Position numbers and translations under genes: made by a program. A DNA stretch of 64,000 bases from Apostichopus japonicus (taxonomy: Eukaryota; Echinodermata; Holothuroidea; Aspidochirotida; Stichopodidae). Below the pieces are notes generated by a model. It was not told the origin of the DNA. It saw only the letters and a list, made by a program, of their open reading frames with translations, and did no database searches. Location of the stretch: assembly GCF_037975245.1 (NCBI RefSeq), contig NC_092565.1:16271499-16335498 (forward strand), given 5' to 3'. Of the stretch, positions 51,001 through 63,000 are shown piece by piece. The number at the start of each line of letters is the position of its first letter. Position 1 is the first letter of the stretch.

Positions 51001-54000
51001 ATGCATGTAGTCTGTAGGCTGTATATGGCCCACAGACACTTAGACAATACAAGATATCATAATGAATGCATGTAGCCTGTAGGCTGTATATGGCCCACAG
51101 ACACTTAGACAATACAAGATATCATAATGAATGCATGTAGCCTCTAGGCTGTATATGGCCCACAGACACTTAGATAACACATGATATCATAATGAATGCA
51201 TGTAGCCTGTAGGCTGTATGTGGCCCACAGACAGTAGACAATACAAGATATCATAATGAATGCATGTAGTCTGTAGGCTGTATATGGCCCACAGACACTT
51301 AGACAATACAAGATATCATAATGAATGCATGTAGCCTCTAGGCTGTATATGGCCCACAGACACTTAGACAATACAAGATATCATAATGAATGCATGTAGC
51401 CTCTAGGCTGTATATGGCCCACAGACACTTAGATAACACATGATATCATAATGAATGCATGTAGCCTGTAGGCTGTATATGGCCCACAGACACTTAGACA
51501 ACACATGATATCATAATGAATGCATGTAGCCTGTAGGCTGTATATGGCCCACAGACACTTAGATAACACATGATATCAAAATGAATGCATGTAGCCTGCA
51601 GGCTGTATGTGGCCCACAGACAGTAGACAATACATTATATCATTTCACAGACTTCATGTGGTCTCCAGACAGAATACGTAATTGTAAAAGACATCAAAGA
51701 AGTGTACAGTATGAACGTTTGCGCAACAAGTTTTGACACTTAACTCTACATATTTAAATGTCATGCCAATATCGTTGGACTGTGATTGATGGTTTACCTT
51801 GCAAAAGACTTCACAAAGGTTACTTACAGGTTAATTGAAGGTAGTTTTCTTGCTTGTAATGTTAGGATGTTAAATGTTAAGGCAAGCTAAAAGATATGTG
51901 TTTAATGTAATGTTTGAGTATTTAAAACATCACAGCTTTTGACAATCTTTTCAGATGTTGATTATAATCATGTTTGATGAACTCAGCTTCTATCCTGGAT
52001 CCACATACAGTAACTTATGTACTGTCCCAGCTATGCACCTACAGCAATCTGTAACATTTGATACTCTACCCTCATGTCATTAATGTGTTTGATGTATTCC
52101 CTCTCTCTCTCTCAAATGCAGGACTATGACATCCAACAAAAAATTGACCTAGAAATCAAAATGCGGGAAGGGACCAGGAAGTTGTTGGCAGCTTGCAAGC
52201 GGGAGGTCCCATCTCTGGAAGCTGCCAAGAGTCTACTGACCTCCCATGCCAGGGTACTGACTTACATGGCAGAGCTACAACGCCGAAAGACGGAAGAATG
52301 CCTGGATAAGTTATCAGTGGATGAAGATGGCAGGGGTCACCTTAAACCATGTTTGGCCAAGGTGTCTATTTCAGATATCAGGATTCCACTCATGTGGAAG
52401 AATGCAGATCATATCATGAACAAAGGAGGTAACTGAAATCATTAGAACCCCCCCCTCCCTCCACCCCCAAGAAACAAAACAAAATCCAGTTATATTCTGA
52501 AACTTTCTGAAAGAACTTGCACTGTTCATAAATGATTAGGATATCCCACGAGTAATTTAGTTTCTGGATGGAGAAAAAGATGAACGTGTTGATTCATTAG
52601 CATCCTGATGATGAAACTTACGTTTAATTTGTTTACCAGTTTTGTATAAAATTAGTTATATATATGATAGTTGTCCTTCATTATACCAAAAATCAACTTG
52701 AAGACAAACAGGTGTGTTGTCACAAGTGCAAAATTGGTAAATGATTAATTCTCTGATTTATGACACACACTTACTCTCCTCATATGTATTATCCTCTAAT
52801 ACTTTGTTCTAATTGGTCAAGTATTTAAACAGGGGTGTGGCTACCATCCGTCCAGGGCCCTGACTCCTCCTTCCTCTTTTGATCATTCCTATGGAAAGTT
52901 GCACAAAATTGGTCCAATTTTGATGGTTTCAATAGCGTTAGGTTTTGACACAGGGGAATTGTAATTCTTATCTTCTTCGTGGCTACCATCCTTCTACATC
53001 GTTTTCCTAAAAGTGTTTGTTTTTTGGGATCGACCTTTTTAGACAAATCGATACCTGATAGGTACAGTAGCAAGCTCCCTTACAGCAGAGATTCTTAAAA
53101 GACAGCCTGTGGACCAAATTAGGCCAGTGATAGATTGCAGTCCGGCCCATGATAAAAATGTCTGGGTTTATCACCCAGGTTTCTGAAAAGTAAAATGATT
53201 GGAAGAATGTCAAGCATTGCTGTTATAGGCAAACTGAATGTGTTTTTGACATGAAGTGTCTAAGGACAATTTAGCCTCACACATTAAACTACATGATAAA
53301 CATGATGCCTGAGCCAATCAAAACAGAAGCAGTGCTTGAAATTTCATCAGAGAACCAATGCTCTCTGATATTTAAGTTGGTGATGAGAGACCTGTTGGAG
53401 TTGACATATATATGAGCTCCCAAATGTAAGTTTATAGCAAAGCACTTTAATGGGCCTAGGTCACACCTTTTCTAGGTTCACATTTATCTAACGGTATTGG
53501 TGTAGTTTAGAATTTAAAGATTACCATCTTAACAGCACCCATTATTAAAGTTGAAAGTTAGAGTTGTTTATAAAAGCACTGAAGTTAACCTGAATAGGGT
53601 CAAATTACACCTTATCTGGGTACCACTTTTGGCTGAAATTATTATAGCATAACCATTGAGAAGTAAGATGTAATTTTAATGAATTCACCCATTTGAAATT
53701 AAATTTGTTTATAGCAAGTAAACTTTAATACTGTCAAATTGCATCTTATCTGGGTACAACTTGTCTATAAAACTTGTCTATAAAAAAGATGCTCCAGTAT
53801 CTTTTAATGTATTTAGTTTGCATCTGAACTGGGTACAAATTTATCTAAAAGATATTGGTGCAATTGAGACTGTATATTGCATGTTTTTTGAACTTTAATG
53901 ACAGTTTCTGTGGCTCTGATGTTCATATTCATAATTAATTTTCTTTTGACCTGTGTGTTTATTGAGCTAAGCGATGCCTGGTGTCGTACCATTATTATCT

Positions 54001-57000
54001 ACAGGATATCTTGTCATCCCAGTTGTATTAAACACAACATGACAGTCTCCAGGGGATTCAGGCAAGCATTAAAGGAGAACTATTAAAACATTGTTGACAA
54101 AATCTATTACAATGAAAAAAAATTCCATACAGCCTTAAAGGTCTGCTGCTTAGACCCCAACTATAGCACACTATCATGGAAAAGTTTCTTGAGATTATGT
54201 AATCGACCTGCCTTGGTCGTAAAATGACCTCTTTTTACCAGTTAGTCTGCAACGCCTGCCACATATTTTTTCTTGTATGAAGGTCTTTGTGTGTAGGCTG
54301 TATGATTAACTACACTGTAGACATGAACATATTTCCACACAAAGAGCCGAATGGTGTTAAGCTTTGCAAGCTAATTGTAGAGCCTGAGGTCGATTTACGA
54401 CAGTGGCAGGTCGATTACGTAATTACAAAACTTTCCTACTGTAGCTATAGCGTGCTATAATTGGAGCCAATAAGTCTAGAGAGTTGGGAGAGTAGGATAA
54501 GAAAATGCTGCAAAGAAGGAATAAAACAAAAGTGAAAAACAAAGATAAAAAAAATATTGCCTTGAAGATTAATGTGAGAGGTTGAATTTTTTTGAAATTT
54601 CATACATTGAATTTCAGCATTTGTAACAACAGGGGTTTAATTTCAATTTTTTTTATCCTCCAAATTCCTGCACACTCAAATCTTTATTGTTTGCTTTGTT
54701 GAATATGTGTTGGATGTACAGTAGGTTGGTACATGTATACTAAAATTCCAAAATTGAAGAAAACCTGGCATTTGGGGACTTTTCTTTTTGTTTTTGACCA
54801 GTTTCTCATGTTCCATTATGGTGTTCCCTCTTAGGAGCTTCATTCTAAAATGTATCCTGTCTTCACAGAGCGGGGATGGGGAGGGGAAAGTTTGCTTTTC
54901 CTGCGGAAGAGGAACAACGTGGTATGAGGATATATACGTGTTACTTTCATGTTACAGATTGTGGATAGTATCCTTCAAAATGTGCCACTGGCCACCTTGA
55001 TTCTGTAACTTGATTTCATTCGTTGTAAAGCTACTTTAATGCTTATAATGGTTACGGTAGTTATGCCTAGCAACATTCCTAGTGTATTGATAAAGTCAAG
55101 GTGAGTGCTGTGGTGCAAACTACACACCTGGTAGGAAGACAGTGCTTTATGTAGTAAGTACTAAAGGTCTTAACACAGTTGTTCGACTGGCCAGGTGGAG
55201 TATCCTCTTATTCATATGTTACCGGGGGACTTGGCCAAGCTTCTCAAACAATAATTAGATGTCAACACTGAATGACAGCTGGGAGTATCAAGTCCTTACT
55301 CCTTAATACAGTTAATGAGAAAGGATGAATCATTTAAATCAAAAACTGTTTCTGGCAATCTCAGTACAAATATGTTGTCCAGTTTAGGTATTGAAATCTG
55401 TTTTTACAATTCTTATAGAAACAGCCTTAAGAAAAACAATTATCATTTAAGGTGGTCTTTCAGGGGCCCTGATACAGGGGTGAGTTTCAGGGTATTGGAA
55501 AGAGAGATTTGGCAGGGGGGGGGTGGAGGAAGCAGCAGTCAGACCAATGTTTAATGGCCACCAGGTCTGTGTGATCTACACTGCTGTGAACATTGACCCC
55601 CCTCCCACCCTCCCCAGTAGAGCTTACATGGTCACAGTAACTTTTCTCTTCCCTCTCAACACTCAATCCACAGTCATAGAGTATCTGACTAGAATGATAT
55701 TTTAAAAATATATATGAAATGATTTGAAGAATCTGGCCTCTTTTTTTTTTTAACATTTCTGATGCACTGAACCAATTTAATGGTACCGTAATAGCGGAAT
55801 TGTGACAGAATACAGAATTCTGTGTTATTTAATCATTCTATTTGCATCTTTCTCCATTTCTTCTGAATGAGTTCTTTTTCTTCTGTCCATAGATCATAAT
55901 CGTTACGCAGTATTCTGCTTGCTTAAAGTCGGTACGGAGATCTACGACACAGAACTGCACATGAACATTGACAGAACTGCATGCGACGTCACGTTTGAGG
56001 AAGTCTTCACATTGTAAGTGATACAGCGGGTCATTGAAAGTCCAGACACTTGATACCAGGGCTTCTCAATGATACTTTAATCAGAGCCAGAGAAAAACAG
56101 TGGCTTAGAGTGAAGAGCTAAGACAGAATCACATTGCACTATATCTAGGTTGAGCAATTTCCATTGTAGGCCAGTAAAGTGCTCAAAGCCAAAGGACTTA
56201 ATGGTCCGCAGAACCCAATTAGTGGAAACTTATGGCTGTTATTTGTTTAGCGGACCAGATGGAAACCTTTCGCCGGGCGGATTTAGCCAAAACGGGGACT
56301 TCACGCCTCTCTTACCTGTCCCCCCCTCCCCCACTTGTGCATTCTGATCTACATAATATAATAATAATAAATAAGTTCTTAATATAGCGCCAAATACCAA
56401 AAGGCCTCTAGACGCTTTACAAAACCTAAAACAAATAGAAACAAAAAGACAGAGAAATCAAAGGAATAAAAACTCTAGAAAACACATAGTGTCCATTTTG
56501 GCATATCTCCAACCCCTCACTGACACTCTTGTAGGTCATAACATTCTCTTCTGAATCTACCATTCAGAACTTCACAAGTCTGTACACTGGTTTTCTCATC
56601 ACCTAATTTTCAAACCCCTTTTAAAAAAAATATTCTCACTAAGTGTAGCATTCTAAGCCTCATAACAACTTTGCAAGGTTGATTTCAATTTGTCCTTGGT
56701 CCTGTGTTCTTTTCTCATTATTATATCCTTGTTTTTGTTTTCATTGGCAGTGATAAGGTAAAGCCTGATTTTAATTTCATCCTCGAGGTGTATTCTTACA
56801 ACCTACACAAGGACCTTACCATAGCCAGTACACCCCAGAAAATCCGCAAAAGACTCAACTCCATCGGATCGGTCAAAAAGACTGACAACAGTATCCTTAT
56901 TCCTACCGTGGTAAGTAAACTTACAGAAAACCTCAACGTTGGTCAAGTTTGTGAGTTGAAGGAAAATTGGTGTTAGCAATTAACAGAAAGATGCACAATT

Positions 57001-60000
57001 GCATTGACAACAAACAAGAGAACAGTATGTCCATTCAAACTGGACATTTTCCCATAGAAGAAAAAATTACATCTCAGTCAAATATACTATTGTGAGTTTT
57101 CCAACCATTCTGTTGGGTAAATTGTTGATGAATGGTAAGTAGTTAGAAAAGGTAAGATATGCGTGGCCATAGCAGCAATTCCCCCCCTCCCACCCCCCAA
57201 AAACAAAACAAAAAAAGTGCCTGTTGTCAAAATATAAAAGATACTATAGACCGTGGGGCAAAGCCGTTTTTCTTGCAGTTCCGTAGTCCAGTCGGAGGGG
57301 CAACTCAAAATAACTCTCAAAAATTCACAAAAATTATATTATTCGTAAATCCGCTTTGTTCCACCAAAAATTTGCGCACGTTTTTTAGTTATTCGATAAA
57401 CTTGGTACTATTTTTTGCACGAAAGCACTTGGAAACTCTCTCTTTGAAAGGTAGGATTAAGTTCGTATACACCAATCACAAAGCAGCATTACTGCCAAAT
57501 GACAATCACATGACAATAAGCACACACAAATCAGCATGGCTATCACATAGTTATGTTGAAACGTCCATATTTTGCGTACGAAAACAAGTTCGTTCGTCCA
57601 AGTTTTTCAAATTTGATAGATGTACCGATATGACCTGAAAACAACATACCTATTTACCCAATGGTGAGTACTTTTCAGGTTCTTTTCATATGAAATAAAG
57701 TTGAAATCATCATTCGAAGTTCGTATTTACACAGCCGAATCACGTTTGGCAAGTATTCATAGGATGGACACTGGAACAGCTAGTTTCGCGAAAACGGTTC
57801 AATCTTAAATGTTGAGTCATTAGTGTACGATTTGCTCGTGTTTACTGACATTTTTACTCAGTATTTGCCTAACTTTTTCATACTCTTGAGCTTTGTGGGT
57901 AGTAAAGTTACATTTTTATGACCCCTGGAAGCTAAAAACAAGGCTTGTCTATACTATAGTCCGTCAACTAAAAGAAGATTGAAAATGACATTAGGACAAA
58001 TTGAGTGATAGACTAACGTTAATCATTAACATGGTGACTATTCGCTGAGGCTGCTAGAGTACGTAGGTAAAGTCACATGCTTTCGTATCGTAATCTATGT
58101 GTATACTATATGTATATTTACAACTAGATAACATCAGTTTGTTTATTTGTTTAGTTATTTAACTTTTGGCATGAGGGTGAAATTCGGTTAGCTTAATAAG
58201 CTAATCACACCGAGGCCCTCCCCTACATGTAATTTAAGCTAGGCCTAGGCCGTCTACAACTAGCATTGACCAGTAGTCAAAAGAAGGAATAGAAGTACTT
58301 GTCCCATGTGTATTAAACTGAATTGCACTAGGATAAAACTGATGTCTTGTTTTTACTATATCGTTCAGTAATAGTAATGACTGTGGGCTACTGTTTGAGC
58401 AGTCTCGTTTTCCAATTGTGTACACTGTTGGAATAAATATAGACTGATTTGTGACAACATGTCTAAGGCGGTATGACATTGCTTTACATTTAAGGACTAT
58501 TGAAAAGTAGACAGCTATTATGGTTTGACAATTGAGATGCAATAACCTGGTCGCATATAAGACATAGTTTGGATTGGAAACTATCAAAGTCACACTACCT
58601 CTATCGAGAAGCTTTGTCAATAATCAACCCATTGTATTCAGTAAAACGTGTTTTCATTTTCAGGGTATATATTGGAAATTTACCTAACCACATCAAATCA
58701 ATTTTGCTATGCCTGACAAGGCTGACAAATCAAGACAGTTACCGAGTTACGTAGACCAAACTCTGTTATTTTTGCAAACCTTAAATAGTTGACTCATTTT
58801 TCTACAGCAAAGTAATTAAACGATTGCTTATTTACATTCCCTTGTAGGTCTTTCAACTATGACCGAACCAACCTCAACTGATCATGATAGGGGTGAAGAA
58901 CCATGTGTCATACACCATCCAATGTAGATTCAGTGACATTTACAAGAAGTTCACTCCCAAGACTTGGGATCCTTTCCTAAAATGCATGGATATCTGGAAG
59001 GATCATCCTCACACTGAAATGGAAAAACTGCCATTAAGTTTTTACATTTTCAAAATTGTGATCTACAGTCAGCCTTCCTACCTGCACTTCCAGTTCCAAC
59101 TAATGGTGGATTTCACAGGAAATGCTATCAGAGATTTACGGATGCAACCAGAATTAAATGGTTAAGAAAGCCAAGATGTGATTCAGTAAGTGCCTTTTTC
59201 TTGAAGGGAAAAGTGAAAGCCTTGAGACACATACAAGGTGATGCAGAATCTGCAAAGTCACTAAAGATGTTGGGTGACTCCTTTACAGTTGATGAAGTCA
59301 ATTTCCTTGCCGTTGAAAAATTCGTCTACAAGCTGTATGGTCAAATGGATGCAACTTCAGTCAACGACGTGCGGTTTGATATGTTTAAGAAAGCCAACAG
59401 GATGGAGAGTACAATGCCTCCAAATAATGATGCCCTTCGTCAACATATCCTTTGTGCCAACTTCCAGGCAAGAATTTATAAAATAAGCTTAATGAAGAAT
59501 CAAGATTTACCATCTCCTAGTGAACATGGATGGATATTTGATGATGGACACCTTGCCATTCATTGGATGAGCCTCCCACCTGCTCCTGAAAGCATAATTG
59601 AACTTGAGAACTGCTCATGTAAGAAAAACAAGTGCCAACTACCAAATGCAGGAGACAGTTGCTGTGTATCCTTCGGCCTTCCATGCACAGATTTATGCCA
59701 ATGCAAGGGGTGTGAAAACATCAGTCAGATGATACTTGAGATTGAAGAAGACTTGGACACAGACGAAGATGATTAGATGGAATAACTAGTTTTTAGTCTT
59801 GGAACAGCCATGATAATGTTTGACTGTGTAAGCTGTGCCCAGGCAGACTTTCTGCAAATCTAGCCATTTATATGTTAAGTTTGAGAGCTCTCATGTGTTT
59901 GTATTTTGTAGCATGAAGTTAGAATCAAGAATTGGCAAAGCCATGGGGTACTGGCACTGGAGGGGAGGGGGCTTCCCCATCAGAATTTTGTGTCTCTGGT

Positions 60001-63000
60001 CAATTAAAAAATATTGCAATGCCATATTGTAATTACTTTTATGTTGTAGTCAATTCAAGAAATGAAGGTAGCAGAAGGCAGAAGAAGGTAGCAGAAAGTT
60101 TAACTCAATAGTATCATTATTTATGCAAACAAATTTTGAAGGGATGAGTTCAGGATAATTGTACCCCCAGAAAAAGTTCATGGTACTAATTGCAATGTTT
60201 CTAAACTATAACATCACATAAATTTGTTGTAAATACCCTTTTCAGAGTGAACATTTAAGCTTAACAATTGTCACATTGACAATGTCTGTGTCGTTGATCT
60301 TCAATCTCATTCTCCATATAGCACATGCTGTGAGAAAATGAAGGAATAGTTATTAAAGGTGCACCACTGGCATAACTACTGGCATATTTAAGGTAACATT
60401 AACATTTCATTTCATGTTCACACATTAAGTTATGTCAATCCTCGAATCTACATTATGTGTAAGCTTGCTTTTAAACTATGAGTGTGTATGGAAAAACTGA
60501 ATATATGTGTGGTTATAACCCCAAACCTGTTATTGACATTTATTATGTTACTTTCTAATAGATCTAGACATTTCTAAAAGAGTTAGGTCAATTCCATTTA
60601 AATGTAGAGGTGTTAAGGCCAATTTGAAAAAATAGAGGGCGCCCTTTATTTCCAGTATTCTTTTACCGCCATTTTCTCCTTAACGTCCGCAAAATTTTGG
60701 TGGAACAAAGTGATTTTTATTTTAGGGTGTTCTAAGCAACACTTTTATTAAGAAATTATGTTGCCCCCAGAGGTGGACTACGGAACTCAAAAACTAAAGG
60801 GATTTTTGCCTTATGCCCCACGGTCTACTAAAACTAAGGAGCTTACAGAATTTAAGGAACTTACCAAGGGACATTTTTAGGTGAAATCAATATTGGAGTT
60901 ATCAAAATGAAACTGTAAATGTTAAGTCAATAACCAGTGAAGAGATATTAAATGAACAGTTTACAATTAATTCATGTGAATCAAAAGTTGTTACCGAAAG
61001 AAACAACCCAATTTCTCACACCTAAACTCAGTGCCATAGAAAGAAGAAAGAAAAAGACATACAAATTAAAATACTTGCACTGAGTCAATTCAAATATTGA
61101 ACTACCAACAGTCTAAGTAAGGATGCTATGTGAAATATAAACAGTTAATTTTCCAAATCAAAAGTTCCACAGACTACGAATCAAACGAACATTGCCAAAA
61201 CAAAGAGTAGAGCGGGCATGCCGTAAGTGGATCCTGCTGAACTCATACATGTTTATAGCTAACAAAAATGAAGTTTATACAAGTTAGATTTAATTACAGG
61301 AATAAGCAAAGTGTAATTTTCAAGCAGAATATTATCTCCAGGATATACAGTATTATCATACTCCAAAGCATTTCAACCTTCCTCTTCCTGCTTTGTTGTG
61401 ATAATATTTACAAAGATTTTATATCATGTTTTCTCTTCACCTTAGTGCGCAGAAGAAGAAAACACATCTGTTGAAGCTCCCAAGTTTTTCCTGGTTGGCC
61501 GTGCAAACCTCAGACTTTCAGATGCTAACGATGTCATAAAGATCCACAGCTTAAGCCTAGAAGGATGTAAGAATTGTTTTGATAAATTTTAGAGTATAAA
61601 ACAACTCTTTTTTGGGGGTTAAGTTTGGTAAATTGAAATTCTTTATACTTTTTGGAACCTAAAATCCAATCGCAATGGCAGTTTGATTCATCAGCTTCTA
61701 ATTGTTAAGTCTTGTTTCAAAATATTGATGAAAAAAGAAACTTTTGGTTATGGTTTCTTTAAGTGATTTTAATGGTTAATATTTATCGGTAGTGTAATCA
61801 GTTGTAGTCTGAATTTGACTATCGCTTTTAAAGTTTTGATGAAATTGTCTACAGTTGAAGACCAAATGTTAGGCAAATCGGAAATTTTCATTGTCTTTGC
61901 CATCTTCTCCCTTACGAAGAATGAAAGATAGGTAGGTAGGTCTCCAAAGTCATTATGAAGAAGAAATGCTCTAAATGGTAAGCCAGGGTTCCAAATGATT
62001 CTGTTATTCCATATGGCATCTGGAAGTTGCATTTTTACCATGGGTTTACCTTTGACTAAAACAAGTTACATCCAAAGAGAAATGGATCAAATAATTTAGT
62101 GTAGCTCTTTTGCAAGCTCTGTTGTCTCTTATGAAATACGATGGTTTCTTTGTACAAACCTGCTATATATCTCTACACTTCCCTAGCTATTCACCCGTTC
62201 TGCACTTCATTTTGTTGTCTCTTATGAAATACGATGGTTTCTTTGTACAAACCTGCTATATATCTCTGCATTTCTCTAGCTATTCACTTGTTCTGCACAT
62301 CATTTTGTTGTCTCTTATGAAGTACACTGGTGCCTGTGTACAAACCTGCTATATATCTCTGCACTTCTCCAGCTATTCACCCATTCTGCACATCATTTTG
62401 CAAAGTGATTCCCTGCTTTCCTTTATCCTTTTCATATCAGATGCCTGTAGCAACACTCATGTATGATTTTACTTTGTTGACATTTCTTTTCAGCTGATGA
62501 ACAGCACAATCGTGTCCCACTCTTCAACCATTTTTGTTGTCGATTAGCCGTTCAACCACAGAGCGTCTTGCAGGATGCGGTCACTGGTCACTTGTTGGTC
62601 AAGGTATGAAGATTTCATTCAAAACTTAATTCAATTGGCTAATTTTATGTAACATTTTTCTTGAATATTTGATATTGGAAAATTGAACATTGGCAATAAT
62701 AATTAAAGATCATAAGATGGAATAATATTATGGGGGAAAAAAGACAAGGAATTCATCTAAATTTTTTATTCTTTCACTGTTACATAACGTTTTAGAGCAC
62801 TTTTGTGGATTTTACGCTTTAGAAAATAAACTATGATTAAATTAAATTAAATACAATCATGTAAATTGCATAATATAACAAGAGACTAGAGCAAGGTGAA
62901 ACCTTGGCTATTCGAACTAAGACTTTGGTCATTTGTGCATGAGAGTTTAGTTTCTTATCATATGAAACTAAAGTACATAGTGCTGTTTGACCTTAGAGCA

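Larger units (their letters stand above)
41054..52121 (+). other. Rhotekin intron 2 (11.1 kb)
   Basis: The intron carries a SINE just after exon 2, tandem repeats at 43671-44280, a CpG-rich promoter-like pocket at 45600-46300, a dispersed duplicate pair (48150, 49229), a direct-repeat-flanked insert (48686-48918) and a large minisatellite at its 3' end. No other exon could be confirmed. Confidence 0.65.
52429..55892 (+). other. Rhotekin intron 3 (3.5 kb)
   Basis: No coding sequence. It contains a hAT-like scrap (about 53085-53150), old diverged repeats (53435-53880) and a poly-G run at about 55517. Confidence 0.65.
57247..60827 (+). mobile_element. DNA transposon with long imperfect terminal inverted repeats, superfamily undetermined
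   Basis: The ends are inverted copies: TAGACCGTGGGGCA at 57247 and its reverse complement ending at 60827. Inward from both ends come AGTTCCGTAGTCCA, GGGGCAAC, and CTTTGTTCCACCAAAA with TTTGCG, at similar spacing, so the inverted repeat extends imperfectly over about 140-150 bp. The flanks allow either a CTA duplication (element 57247-60827) or a TA duplication (element 57249-60825). It carries one frameshifted gene in its right half. I recognise no transposase with DDE motifs. It is inserted in intron 5 of rhotekin. Confidence 0.85.
56911..61445 (+). other. Rhotekin intron 5 (4.5 kb), mostly a DNA transposon
   Basis: Apart from the 3.58 kb transposon at 57247-60827, only about 340 and 620 bp of plain intron remain on either side. 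Without the insertion this intron would be just under 1 kb, similar to introns 6 and 7. Confidence 0.8.

Noticed and set aside
50358-51371. Reverse-strand frames with repeated MSKCLWAIYSLQATCIHYD
   Set aside because: They come from the 65 bp minisatellite, have differing unit lengths that break frame, and show no splice or start context.
57159-57638. 159-codon plus-strand frame over the left transposon end
   Set aside because: It crosses the transposon boundary and the terminal inverted repeat, so it cannot be an element gene; no family resemblance.
58234-58620. 128-codon minus-strand frame inside the transposon
   Set aside because: I looked for transposase or RNase H-like motifs and saw none; likely chance.
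62110-62466. 118-codon plus-strand frame
   Set aside because: Product of the 93 bp triplicate, whose length is a multiple of three.
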